From Actinophytocola xinjiangensis (GTDB lineage Bacteria > Actinomycetota > Actinomycetes > Mycobacteriales > Pseudonocardiaceae), in NCBI RefSeq assembly GCF_001921215.1, contig NZ_MSIF01000005.1, positions 372,001-436,000 on the forward strand: DNA of 64,000 nucleotides, read 5' to 3'. A program made the position numbers and the translations under genes. Positions 26,513-34,996 of the stretch are shown here, one piece after another (the stretch's first letter is position 1; each line of letters opens with the position of its first letter). Under the pieces are notes generated by a model. The model searched no databases, was not told the DNA's origin, and saw only the letters and a list, made by a program, of their open reading frames with translations.

Positions 26513-28027
26513 ATGATTCCGCAGGCCACGATCAACGTTCTGATGGTGATCGACTCCCGGGGCACGTACTCCACCGATTTCCCGTTCTCGCTCGACACGC
26601 TGGTCACGTTGCTGCGGGAGGGGAACGAGGAGGCCGTGTTCACGGTGACCAGAGCGCACCGGGGAACCGACGACTACGCCAAGGGCGCGGACATCAAGGG
26701 ATTCTCCTTCGACGACCACCCGCTGGACCGGTACCACGAACTCTGGCTGTTCGGGGTCGGGCGCAAGCCGGAGAACCCGTTGCGGGACAGCGAGATCGAA
26801 AGGATCTCGTGGTTCATGCAGCAGGGCGGCGGGGTGTTCGCCACCGGGGACCACGAGGACATGGGCTGGGCGCTGTGCGGGAAGATCCCCCGCGTGCGCA
26901 GCATGCGCAAGTGGAACTGGGACGACGACACCGACCCGAACGACCCGATCGCCCCGCCGGAGAAGGCGCCGGGACGCCACGACACCGTGCAGCGGCGCTA
27001 CGGCGACGGCCCGTTCACCCTGGACGACCAGTCCGACGACATCCCCCAGATCATCTCGCCGCACTACTACCGCGACGACGGCCGCTCCGCCGTGCACCCG
27101 CTGCTGACCTGCGGCGCCGGGGTGATCACACACTTCCCGGACCACCCGCACGAGGGCGACTGCTACGTCCCGACCAACCTCACCCGCACGTTCCTGATCT
27201 CCGGCCAGGAGTACGACGAGTACCCGACGACACACCCGCCCAGAACCGTCCCCGAGGTGGTGGCGTGGTCCACCAGCGGCAGCCGGCCGGCCGACCGCGA
27301 CGACAAGGGCATCCTGGACGCCACGACCTTCGGCGCGGTCTGCGCCTACGACGGGCACCAGCAGGACGTCGGCCGCGTCGTCGTCGACGCCACCTGGCAC
27401 CACTTCTTCGGCATCAACCTCAAGGGTTTCGCCGCGTCGCAGACCGAACCGGGCCGGCAGGCCTACCGGGAGATCACCCAGTACTTCATGAACATCGGCC
27501 TGTGGCTGCTGCCGCCCGTCGCCGTCGACGGGCTGTGGCGGCGGGCGTCGCTGGCGGTGCGCTGGCACCACCAGGTCGGCATGGGTCTGCGCACCGAGTT
27601 CTACGACGACCCCTCCGGGCTCACCCTCGACCTGCTCCGGTCGACCGGCCAGTCCGCGCTCACCGCCCGCCCGGACGCCTTCTTCCGCCTGTGGGTCGGC
27701 CGCCACGGCATCGGCGCGCGTTTCCCCCGCCTGTGGGAGATCTGGGGCGACACCCTCGACCCGTGGCTGCCCGGCACCGACCCCCGGCCCAGCCCGCTGC
27801 CCGTCCACCTGGTGCTCCAGACCCTCGTCGGCGCGATCGTCTACGGAATCGCCGCCACCAACCGGGAACTGACCGGCGAGACCATCTCCCGCGCACTGAA
27901 CACCGACCAGCCGGGCGACCCGTTCCTCGACCGCGCCCTCACCGTGCTGAGCGAACACGCCACCGCCACCGCCGGCCGCCTCGGCGAACTCACCGGCAGC
28001 CTCACCGCCGCCAGAAACACCAGCTGA
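26513..28027 (+). CDS. Hypothetical protein with class I GATase/ThuA-like fold
   Basis: 504 aa, cytoplasmic. The N-terminal 250 residues read like a flavodoxin/GATase-type alpha-beta fold: NVLMVIDSRGTYSTDF, YHELWLFGVGR, ISWFMQQGGGVFATGDHEDMG, CGAGVITHFPDHPHEG. The GGGVFATGDH turn is where a nucleophile elbow would be, but no Cys is there, so it may not be an amidotransferase. The C-terminal half is helical and unfamiliar. ATG at 26513 follows weak ribosome-site signals. Separate transcription unit, divergent from the ligase operon. Confidence 0.65.
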   Translation: MIPQATINVLMVIDSRGTYSTDFPFSLDTLVTLLREGNEEAVFTVTRAHRGTDDYAKGADIKGFSFDDHPLDRYHELWLFGVGRKPENPLRDSEIERISWFMQQGGGVFATGDHEDMGWALCGKIPRVRSMRKWNWDDDTDPNDPIAPPEKAPGRHDTVQRRYGDGPFTLDDQSDDIPQIISPHYYRDDGRSAVHPLLTCGAGVITHFPDHPHEGDCYVPTNLTRTFLISGQEYDEYPTTHPPRTVPEVVAWSTSGSRPADRDDKGILDATTFGAVCAYDGHQQDVGRVVVDATWHHFFGINLKGFAASQTEPGRQAYREITQYFMNIGLWLLPPVAVDGLWRRASLAVRWHHQVGMGLRTEFYDDPSGLTLDLLRSTGQSALTARPDAFFRLWVGRHGIGARFPRLWEIWGDTLDPWLPGTDPRPSPLPVHLVLQTLVGAIVYGIAATNRELTGETISRALNTDQPGDPFLDRALTVLSEHATATAGRLGELTGSLTAARNTS

Positions 28028-28051
28028 CCCGAATTTCACCTTCCCGCCCGC

Positions 28052-28057
28052 TATAAC
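28052..28057 (+). promoter_or_regulatory. Possible -10 hexamer
   Basis: TATAAC, in an otherwise GC-rich 65-bp gap, lies 35 nt before the GTG of the next gene. No matching -35 element is evident. Confidence 0.25.
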
Positions 28058-28092
28058 GGGTCGACGACGCGTGGACCCGGGAGGCCGCCGAG

Positions 28093-28782
28093 GTGAGTGA
28101 GTACCAGTACTACGAGTTCCTCGCGGTCGACCGGCCGTTGAGCGAGCCGGAACAGGCCGAGGTGCGGACGTTGTCCACCCGCGCGGAGATCACCGCCACC
28201 GGCTTCGTCAACGAGTACGAGTGGGGCGAGTTCCGAGGCGACCCCACCGAACTGGTACGCCGCTACTACGACGCCCACCTCTACCTGGCGGACTGGGGAA
28301 CGCGGCGGATCCTGCTGCGCCTGCCCCGCGAAGGGCTGACAGGCGCCCGACGGTACGCCGTCGACGAACTGTTCACCGTCGAGGAAACCGACGACCACGT
28401 CCTGCTCGACCTGCTCAGCGAGGACGACGAAGGCGACTGGGACTACGACCCGCACGAGGCACTGCCGGTCATCGCCGGGGTCCGCGCCGAACTGCTCACC
28501 GGCGACCCTCGGCCGCTGTACCTGGCGTGGCTCGCCGCCTACGGCACCTGGGAACGCGACGAGGACGCCTTCGACACCGCCGCCGAGGACATTCTCGAAC
28601 CGCCCGTGCCGCCCGGGCTGGACCAGCTCACCGAACCGCAGCGCGAACTCGCCCGGTTCCTGCGGGTCGACGACGTCCTGCTGGCGGTGGCCGCGGGTAC
28701 CGACGGCTCCCGGCGGACGGTCGCCGAACTGCTCGACACGGCCGCTCTCAACCGGACGGGGGTCGGCGGGCCACTGCGGTAG
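28093..28782 (+). CDS. Conserved acidic hypothetical protein
   Basis: 229 aa, rich in Asp/Glu. GTG 28093 is preceded by GGGAGG. The N-terminal block (YQYYEFLAVDRPLSEPEQAEV, read as YEFLAVDRPL then STRAEITATGF, YEWGEFRGDP, YDAHLYLADWGTRRI) recurs in actinomycete proteins of about 230-420 aa, often near SWIM zinc-finger genes. This copy is short and lacks the usual long C-terminal helical extension. A perfect palindrome 12 nt after its stop suggests the short form is complete. Function unknown. Confidence 0.75.
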   Translation: MSEYQYYEFLAVDRPLSEPEQAEVRTLSTRAEITATGFVNEYEWGEFRGDPTELVRRYYDAHLYLADWGTRRILLRLPREGLTGARRYAVDELFTVEETDDHVLLDLLSEDDEGDWDYDPHEALPVIAGVRAELLTGDPRPLYLAWLAAYGTWERDEDAFDTAAEDILEPPVPPGLDQLTEPQRELARFLRVDDVLLAVAAGTDGSRRTVAELLDTAALNRTGVGGPLR

Positions 28783-29202
28783 GGGCGGCGCGAACCCCGC
28801 ACCCGGGTGCGGGGCCTGGACAGGGTCGGCGAGTTGGTCACCAGGGCCAGGCAGCTGACGAGCTGATCGACCCGACGCCATCCGCCCAGGGCAGCGCCGC
28901 AGCTCCGAACACCGAAGCACTAAGACCCGGAGCGCACGGTGCGAATACCGCAGCGACACGGCCCGGAGCGCCCCGAGTACACCCCGGGTGCGAATGCGAA
29001 TCTCGCCGCCAAGTGGACTCGCGCCTCGCCAGGGGGACCCCTCTTTCAAGGATATCGATCGACACCGACACAACCGGGGGCGTGCGAGGAGTTGTCCACA
29101 GCGAGGAGTGTGGGCACTGCCCCAGCCAGGTCCGCCGCACAGTCAGTGCAAGGCCCCACCCGGCCGGTCGTACCTTTCGCAGCCGCCAGTGCCCGCCGGG
29201 AC
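28783..29202. other. Intergenic stretch before the ESX locus
   Basis: About 420 bases between two converging transcription units. It holds a terminator palindrome at 28795-28814 and one match to the actinobacterial DnaA box, TTGTCCACA (29092-29100). I see no gene and no second DnaA box. Confidence 0.45.
28795..28814. terminator. Perfect 20-bp palindrome, probable terminator
   Basis: CCCCGCACCCGGGTGCGGGG starts 12 nt after the stop of the acidic hypothetical gene. Folded, it gives an 8-bp GC stem with a 4-nt loop. Confidence 0.65.
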
Positions 29203-30636
29203 TCAGCCGGACAGAGGCTGGCGGGCCGCCTCGTTGGGATCCAGCGCCGGACCGGCGGGGAGACGCGCGACCAACCCGCCAGGCAGCCGAACCGGCGTCA
29301 CCCCGCCGTACCCGAGACTCCCGAGCACGTCCGGGTTGAGCACCGAGTACCGCCGCCCGGTGTCGGTCACCACGACCAGCGTCCCGACCTGCGCGGTCGC
29401 TGACGGCATCGCCTCGACGACCGCCGCCCAGCCGGGGCGGACGTGGACGCGGTCGGCCAGCGGCGTGCCGTCCGGGGTGCGGACCGCGGTGGCCGCCAGC
29501 GGGTCGGCCGGCGGTGGCACGGCGTCGACGAGCAGCCGGGGCACGGACGCCTCCGGCGCGAACATCGCGCACACCGTCGACCCGCCGTCGCGCAGCGGGG
29601 TGATCTCGGGCAGCTGCGCTGGGACGTCGCCGTCGGTGCGGGCGCTGGGGTCGGGGGCCTGGGCGGCGGTGGCCAGGGACGCCGACAGCGGCAGCGCGGC
29701 CGGATCGCCGTCGGGGTAGGCGGCGCGGGTCGGGGCGTAGGCGCGCTGCACGTCGTACTGGAGTTCGGTGATGGGGCGCAGTTCCGCCTTGCCGACCAGG
29801 TAGTACTGGGTGGTGCCGCCGGAGGTCAGGACCTGGACGATCGCGCCGGTGCGCAGGTCCTCACGGCCGGGGACGGCGGTGGACGGGCTGCCGGCGTCGG
29901 GCACCGGGATGGGGCTGATCGGGTCGCCCTCTGGCAGGACGTCGAGCCACGCGCGGCCGACCCTGGCCCACGGCTGGGCCGACATCGCCAGGCCCGTCCC
30001 GGTCACGGCGTAGTCGACGAGCTGGTGGCGGTGCCCGCGCCACACCAGGTAACGCTCGTCGGTCTCGGCGAGGCGGACGAGCAGGCCCTGGTCGCCGAGG
30101 GTGTGGCCGCCGTCGGCGGTCGCGCCGACCAGCAGCACCGACTCCTCGACGCGGCCGCCGGTCATGTCGTTGGCGGGGGTGGAGCACAGCGACCACGAGT
30201 CGGTCAGCAGGCGGTCGGTGCCGGGCAGCGCGTCGGGCGCGTCGGCGATGCCCAGGCGCGGTCCGCGCGGCACGTCGACCATCGAGTCGCGGGACACCTT
30301 CTTCGTCGTGGCGCCCTGGCCGACCAGCAGGACCGCCGAGGCGTAGTTGGCGACCGGGTGCAGCCGCCCGTCCAGGTACACGAACCGGGTGCCGGTCTCG
30401 GACTCGACGATCACCGCCTTGGGGTCGCGCCAGGCGTCGTTGCCGCCGGGCACGATCATCCCGTAGACGCCGACGCAGGCCAGCGCCACGATCGCCAGCG
30501 CCACCCCGATGAACGACGAGCTCACCGGGCGGCGGAACGGCGGGTGCTCCGGGTCGGTCTCCCCCACCACCAGCGCCGACGTCGCCCGCTGCACCACGAA
30601 CTGCTGGGCCTGCAACTGGTCACGTTTGCTCGCCAT
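29203..30636 (-). CDS. eccB: Type VII secretion protein EccB
   Basis: 477 aa, the usual EccB length. The short cytoplasmic start MASKRDQLQAQQFVVQRATSAL is split in the family as KRDQLQAQQFVVQR. One membrane span follows (about 40-62, VALAIVALACVGVYGMIV), then a large extracytoplasmic domain with the internal repeats of the EccB propeller-like fold (VYLDGRLHPVANYASA, LCSTPAND, Cys in TVCAMF). In ESX machines EccB sits in the inner-membrane complex with EccC, EccD and EccE. It starts 3 nt after the eccD stop, so the two are one operon. Confidence 0.93.
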   Translation of the reverse strand: MASKRDQLQAQQFVVQRATSALVVGETDPEHPPFRRPVSSSFIGVALAIVALACVGVYGMIVPGGNDAWRDPKAVIVESETGTRFVYLDGRLHPVANYASAVLLVGQGATTKKVSRDSMVDVPRGPRLGIADAPDALPGTDRLLTDSWSLCSTPANDMTGGRVEESVLLVGATADGGHTLGDQGLLVRLAETDERYLVWRGHRHQLVDYAVTGTGLAMSAQPWARVGRAWLDVLPEGDPISPIPVPDAGSPSTAVPGREDLRTGAIVQVLTSGGTTQYYLVGKAELRPITELQYDVQRAYAPTRAAYPDGDPAALPLSASLATAAQAPDPSARTDGDVPAQLPEITPLRDGGSTVCAMFAPEASVPRLLVDAVPPPADPLAATAVRTPDGTPLADRVHVRPGWAAVVEAMPSATAQVGTLVVVTDTGRRYSVLNPDVLGSLGYGGVTPVRLPGGLVARLPAGPALDPNEAARQPLSG

Positions 30637-30639
30637 CGC

Positions 30640-32019
30640 TCAGCCCCCCAGGCCCCGCACGTAGCCGTAGAGGCCCAACGCCGAACACGTCACCGGCACG
30701 ACCGCCACCAGCACCAGGATCTCCGCGTACTCGGCGAGCCGCCCCAGGTAGGGGCCGGCGGCGCGGGTGCTGTAGCCGATCCCGGCGGCCATCGCCCCGG
30801 CGGCGACCAGGAACAGCGCCGGGCCGGCGATCACCAGCAGGGTGTCCCGGTCGCTGATCAGCGGGCCGGCGACGAGGGTGGCGGCCACGATCGCGCCGGT
30901 CGCCAGCATCGGCACCCGGTGGTGGGCCACCGGATACACCCGCGCGCGCAGCAGGAACCCGGCGGCGATCAGCCCGGCGAGCACCACCCCGGCCTCGCTG
31001 ACCCCGGTCGACAGGACCATCGCGCAGCCGGACACGACGATGCCGGTGCCCACCAGCAGCCCGGTGAGCAGCGCGTCCGCGCGGGCGACGGTGGCGTGCA
31101 CGGTCGACAGCGGCGGCTGCGGGTCGTCGCGCAGCAGGTCGGCGGTGGAGCGCGGCAGCACCGGCATCGGCACCCGGCCCAGCCGCAGCGACAGTGACGC
31201 GTAGCCGGCGGTGAGCATCAGCAGCCCGCCGCCGACGACCGCCGCCGACTCGTGCGGGCGCCAGTCCCAGGTCGTCAGCCAGGCCGCCACGACGGTGCCG
31301 AACCCGACGGTGATCGCGCCGGTGAACAGGGCCTGCGCGGTGGACACCGCCAGCATCCCGACCAGCGCCGCCAGCAGCAGCACCGCCCCGGCCAGCAGCA
31401 GATGCCCGGCCGACAGGTCCCCGACCGCCCGGTCGCCGGCCAGGACGAGCCCGCCGCCGGCGGCGGCGAACGGCAGGGCGGCGCTGGCCACCACGACACC
31501 GGCGCCGGCGTCCCCGGCGGCCCTGGCCAGCACGGCCGCGACCGCCAGCAGCACCACGGTCGCGCCGAGCGCCCACAGCGCGGGGGCGTCCCACGGCGGG
31601 CCGGCGCGCAGCACGCCGAGCAGTCCCAGCAGCAGGGCGGCGACCCCGGCCGACAGCCCGGCGACCCGGGTGTGCCGGGGCCCCCACGGCCGGCGGACCC
31701 GACCGGAGCCGGTGGCGATCGCGTCGACCAGGTCGTCGTACTCGAGCTCCGGCCAGTCCAGCTGGCCGGGGGTGAGGTGCAGGATCTCGCCGTCGCGCAC
31801 CCGGTGGGCGGCCAGCGTGCGGCCCAGCGCCAGTTCCGAGCCGTCGGCGCGGCGCAGGACCCAGCCGCCGTCGGTGACGCCGTCGTCGGCGAGGTCCTCG
31901 CCGGCGCGGGCCAGCACACCGGGCAGGACCTCGGCGAGCGCCGCGTACTCGGGCAGCGCCATGTCGATTCGCCGCTGCGGAGCGGACACGGTGACTCTGA
32001 CGAGGCCGGTAGTCTGCAT
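30640..32019 (-). CDS. eccD: Type VII secretion channel protein EccD
   Basis: 459 aa from ATG 32019. Residues 1-95 form a ubiquitin-like YukD domain (RVTVSAPQRRIDMALPEYA read as VSAPQRRIDMALPEY; ADGSELALGRTLAAHRVRDG). About eleven hydrophobic spans follow from residue 110 on, the membrane vestibule of the ESX complex. EccD is the most numerous membrane subunit and the usual marker of a complete ESX locus. First gene of the eccD-eccB pair, divergent from the pseudokinase gene. No good Shine-Dalgarno is visible, so the message may start close to the ATG. Confidence 0.93.
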   Translation of the reverse strand: MQTTGLVRVTVSAPQRRIDMALPEYAALAEVLPGVLARAGEDLADDGVTDGGWVLRRADGSELALGRTLAAHRVRDGEILHLTPGQLDWPELEYDDLVDAIATGSGRVRRPWGPRHTRVAGLSAGVAALLLGLLGVLRAGPPWDAPALWALGATVVLLAVAAVLARAAGDAGAGVVVASAALPFAAAGGGLVLAGDRAVGDLSAGHLLLAGAVLLLAALVGMLAVSTAQALFTGAITVGFGTVVAAWLTTWDWRPHESAAVVGGGLLMLTAGYASLSLRLGRVPMPVLPRSTADLLRDDPQPPLSTVHATVARADALLTGLLVGTGIVVSGCAMVLSTGVSEAGVVLAGLIAAGFLLRARVYPVAHHRVPMLATGAIVAATLVAGPLISDRDTLLVIAGPALFLVAAGAMAAGIGYSTRAAGPYLGRLAEYAEILVLVAVVPVTCSALGLYGYVRGLGG

Positions 32020-32101
32020 GGTGGAAGCATCGCCGGTATCGCGCGGTCCGGGCGCCGCCGGCAGCAAGATGCCGAAACCCGCCGCGGCCGGTGGATTTTC
32101 G

Positions 32102-32107
32102 TAGGTT
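32102..32107 (+). promoter_or_regulatory. -10 element for a leaderless kinase-like gene
   Basis: TAGGTT matches TAnnnT and ends 6 nt before ATG 32114, the spacing that puts the transcript start on the initiation codon. There is no ribosome-binding site before the ATG. Confidence 0.45.
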
Positions 32108-32113
32108 GCGGGT

Positions 32114-34858
32114 ATGACGGTAACCGCAGGGGGGTCGGCGTTGGGTGTTGACGGCGGCGGCGAGGTGGTCGCCGCGACCGTGCTCGGCCGCGGCCCGGTG
32201 GCCACCGTGTACGCGGGCCGGCTGGCGGCGACCGGGGTCGAGGTGGCCGTCAAGGTCTTCCCCGACCAGTTCGACCGGGACACCGCGAGCCGTGTCGAAC
32301 GGGAGCGCCGCGCGCTGGCGACGGTGTCGACGGTCGGCTCGATCCTGCGCGTCGACGCCGTCATCGAGTACTCCCGCGACCGGTCCAGTGTGGTCACCCA
32401 GCTGTGCGCCGGTTCGCTGGCCGGCATGCTCACCAGAGGCGCGCTGCCGGTGTCGGAGGTCCTGGCGATCGGCTCCGCGACCGCGACCGCCCTGGCCGCC
32501 GCCCACGACGCTGGCGTCACCCACGGCGGTGTGACCCCGCACAACGTCCTGTTCCGCCGCACCGGCGACCCGGTCCTCACCGACTTCGGCCTGGCCCTGC
32601 GCGAACGCTACGCCCGCGACGTCACCCACGCCCTCGAGTACACCGCCCCCGAAACCCTCCGCGACGACGTCCGTTCGCCGAGTTCGGACCTGTACGGACT
32701 GGGCGCCGTGCTGTACACGATGCTGACCGGCGCCCCACCGTTCCCCCGGCGGACGGGGCAGGAGCCAGGGGAGCGGATCCTGCGGGTGCTGCGCGACCCC
32801 GTGCCGCCGATCCAGGCGATCCCGGGTGAACTGTCGGACCTGGTGAACCTGTTGCTGGCCAAGGATCCCGCCGACCGCCCCGCCGACGCGGCCAGGGTCG
32901 CGGCGTGGTTCGACCATGTGCGCGGCGGGCGGTCGACGACCGTTCCGCCGGCGTTGAACCCGCTCGCGCCGCCGGCCGCGCAGTCCGATGTGAACTTCGA
33001 TTCGTTCGCCCGGCGGCCGGAGGTTCCGCCGCCGGCCGGGCCCGTTCAGCCGTCCTGGTACGGGCAGCCGGGGCAGTACGCGCAGCCGATGCGGCCGGCG
33101 CCTTTCCCGCCGGCGCCTCCTCGGCAGGGGCCAGCGCGGCCTGCTCCGCCGCGGGTGGACCCGCAGTCCCTTTGTTCGCAACCGGTGTCGCCGCAGGCGC
33201 ACCCGACACGCCCGGTGACACCGCCGCAGCCGGTTCCACCGCGCCCCGAACCTCCTCAGCGACCATCGGGCGCACAGCACGCACCGGCACCGCCGCGGTC
33301 GCTTCCGCCGCATCCCTCGCGACCATCAGCGCCGGTGAGCTCACCGGGCACGGTGACACCGCAGCCAGGATCACCGCGGCCGGATCCACCGCAATCAGGC
33401 CCGCGGCAGTCGCCGGCACCGCCGGCGAACGTGCCAGCCCCGGTGGTACCGCCACCGGTATCGCCACCGCCGCTCGCACCGACGGACCAATCCCGCCCAC
33501 AGGCGACAACGCCACCAGGCTCCGTCACGCCACAAGCCACTCCGCCCCAATCGACTCCGCTACAAGCCACTCCACTCCAACCAACTCCGCCACAACCCAC
33601 CCCGCCACAAGCCACTCCACTCCAACCAACTCCGCCACAACCCACCCCGCCACAAGCCACTCCACTCCAACCAACTCCGCCACAACCCACCCCGCCACAA
33701 CCCACTCCACTCCAACCAACTCCGCCACAACCCACCCCGCCACAAGCCACTCCACTCCAACCAACTCCGCCACAACCCACCCCGCCACAAGCCACTCCAC
33801 TCCAACCAACTCCGCCACAACCCACCCCGCCGCCGGTGCCGCCGCGCGCGGCCCTGCCGTGGTCGGATCAGCCGGGGTCAGGTGACCAGGCCGTGGCGTC
33901 GCCGCGACCGCGGCCCGTTCCGGCGGACACGGCACAGCCGGTCCCACCGCGGTCGGACCCGGTGCGGTCCGGGTCACCGGAGTCGGACCCACCGCGCCCG
34001 GCCACGCCCGCCGCACCTCAGCCGACGTCACCGCTGTCCGATTCAGGGCAGGAGAGTTCACCGCAGGTAGCGCCGCCGCAGTCGCCGCCGTCTGGGCTCT
34101 CGCAGGCGCTTTCTCCGGGATCTGAAGGGTCGCAACGGGTTTCGTCGCCTTCGGCGGCGGCCGTAGCAACGGAGTCCGTGGTGTCGTCGGCGACAACGCC
34201 GGCGCCGTCAACCGAATCCGGGGCGCCGCCGGCAACAACACCCGCGCCGTCGACCGAGTCCGGGGCGCTGCGGGGCGCGGCTCCGGGGCAGTCCACCGTT
34301 CCCGCGATGCCGGGCCACTTCTCGGGGCGGAGTGCCGAGGCCTTCGCCGGGTCTTCCCCGTCGGTGACTGTTCCGGAGGGACGGACGTTGCTCTACACCG
34401 TCGGTGGGGCGACGGCCGAGACGACGGTGAAGTCCGGGCGGTGGAAGGTGTTCGCCGGGATCGGGGTGGCGGTGGTTGTCGCGGGGGTCGCGGCGGCGGT
34501 CATCGTGTCCGGGGGTGAGGGCGGGAACCAGGGTGCCCCGCAGAAGCCGGCGGCGACGTCCCCGGCCGCACCCGCCGAGACCAGCGCGGCACCGGACATC
34601 GAACTGTCGGTAACGGCGGTGAACGACCTCGGGAACCGGGTCGAGCTCAAGTGGAGCGCGGAGGGGGACCTCGACTTCTCGGTGGTCGTCGCCGGGGAGA
34701 ACATCGACACCATGGTGTTGGTGGCGAACCGCCAGCGAGAACTGAGCGTGCCGGTCGACCAGGGACGCAAGTACTGCTTCCAGGTCCGGGCGACCGACAG
34801 CCGCAACATCTACACCAGCGAACCCGTCCCCGTCCGAGGCGCCCGCTGCACCCTGTGA
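32114..34858 (+). CDS. Membrane Ser/Thr kinase-like protein, predicted pseudokinase
   Basis: 914 aa. Residues 18-270 have the PknB-type fold: ATP loop GRGPVATVYAG, Lys47 in VAVKVF, DFG at 157-159, APE-like APETL. The catalytic loop reads HGGVTPHN (137-144), so the proton-acceptor Asp is Gly139 and the loop Lys is Thr141. That predicts no normal phosphotransfer. A Pro-rich tail of about 500 aa, including a 15-aa tandem repeat, leads to one membrane span (about 778-798). An extracellular fibronectin-III-like domain ends the protein (VTAVNDLGNRVELKWSA, YCFQVRATDS). It sits between eccD and the ESX-linked membrane genes, so a scaffold or sensor for the secretion complex is a reasonable inference. 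Confidence 0.85.
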   Translation: MTVTAGGSALGVDGGGEVVAATVLGRGPVATVYAGRLAATGVEVAVKVFPDQFDRDTASRVERERRALATVSTVGSILRVDAVIEYSRDRSSVVTQLCAGSLAGMLTRGALPVSEVLAIGSATATALAAAHDAGVTHGGVTPHNVLFRRTGDPVLTDFGLALRERYARDVTHALEYTAPETLRDDVRSPSSDLYGLGAVLYTMLTGAPPFPRRTGQEPGERILRVLRDPVPPIQAIPGELSDLVNLLLAKDPADRPADAARVAAWFDHVRGGRSTTVPPALNPLAPPAAQSDVNFDSFARRPEVPPPAGPVQPSWYGQPGQYAQPMRPAPFPPAPPRQGPARPAPPRVDPQSLCSQPVSPQAHPTRPVTPPQPVPPRPEPPQRPSGAQHAPAPPRSLPPHPSRPSAPVSSPGTVTPQPGSPRPDPPQSGPRQSPAPPANVPAPVVPPPVSPPPLAPTDQSRPQATTPPGSVTPQATPPQSTPLQATPLQPTPPQPTPPQATPLQPTPPQPTPPQATPLQPTPPQPTPPQPTPLQPTPPQPTPPQATPLQPTPPQPTPPQATPLQPTPPQPTPPPVPPRAALPWSDQPGSGDQAVASPRPRPVPADTAQPVPPRSDPVRSGSPESDPPRPATPAAPQPTSPLSDSGQESSPQVAPPQSPPSGLSQALSPGSEGSQRVSSPSAAAVATESVVSSATTPAPSTESGAPPATTPAPSTESGALRGAAPGQSTVPAMPGHFSGRSAEAFAGSSPSVTVPEGRTLLYTVGGATAETTVKSGRWKVFAGIGVAVVVAGVAAAVIVSGGEGGNQGAPQKPAATSPAAPAETSAAPDIELSVTAVNDLGNRVELKWSAEGDLDFSVVVAGENIDTMVLVANRQRELSVPVDQGRKYCFQVRATDSRNIYTSEPVPVRGARCTL
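33569..33828 (+). repeat. 45-bp in-frame tandem repeat
   Basis: Five full copies and a partial sixth of a 45-bp unit, nearly identical, code for a 15-aa Pro/Gln/Thr unit (ATPLQPTPPQPTPPQ). Copies start at 33569, 33614, 33659, 33704, 33749 and 33794. The third copy has a small change (PLQ preceded by PT rather than AT at its end). A/C-rich codons differ from the surrounding GC3 pattern. It lengthens the kinase-membrane linker and should vary between strains. Confidence 0.9.
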
Positions 34859-34996
34859 CACGCGAACGTCCCGACCGGTGAGACAGCCGGCGCGCGTGAA
34901 GTACGAAGCACGGCAACAACATCCGCACCCGCCTCCGTCCGAGGCCCTCCCCACGCTGTGCCGCGAACAACGTCCCGGATCGACTGCGGACCACAG

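Noticed and set aside
28783-28860. Possible frameshifted C-terminal extension of the acidic hypothetical protein
   Set aside because: A readable tail exists in another frame, but a perfect palindromic terminator starts 12 nt after the stop, which fits a natural end.
29092-29100. DnaA-box match TTGTCCACA
   Set aside because: A single site without clustering, dnaA/dnaN genes or an AT-rich unwinding element is not an origin.
33256-33825. Antisense frames rich in Gly/Val/Trp across the kinase linker
   Set aside because: They are reverse readings of the 45-bp Pro/Gln repeat and have no start signals.
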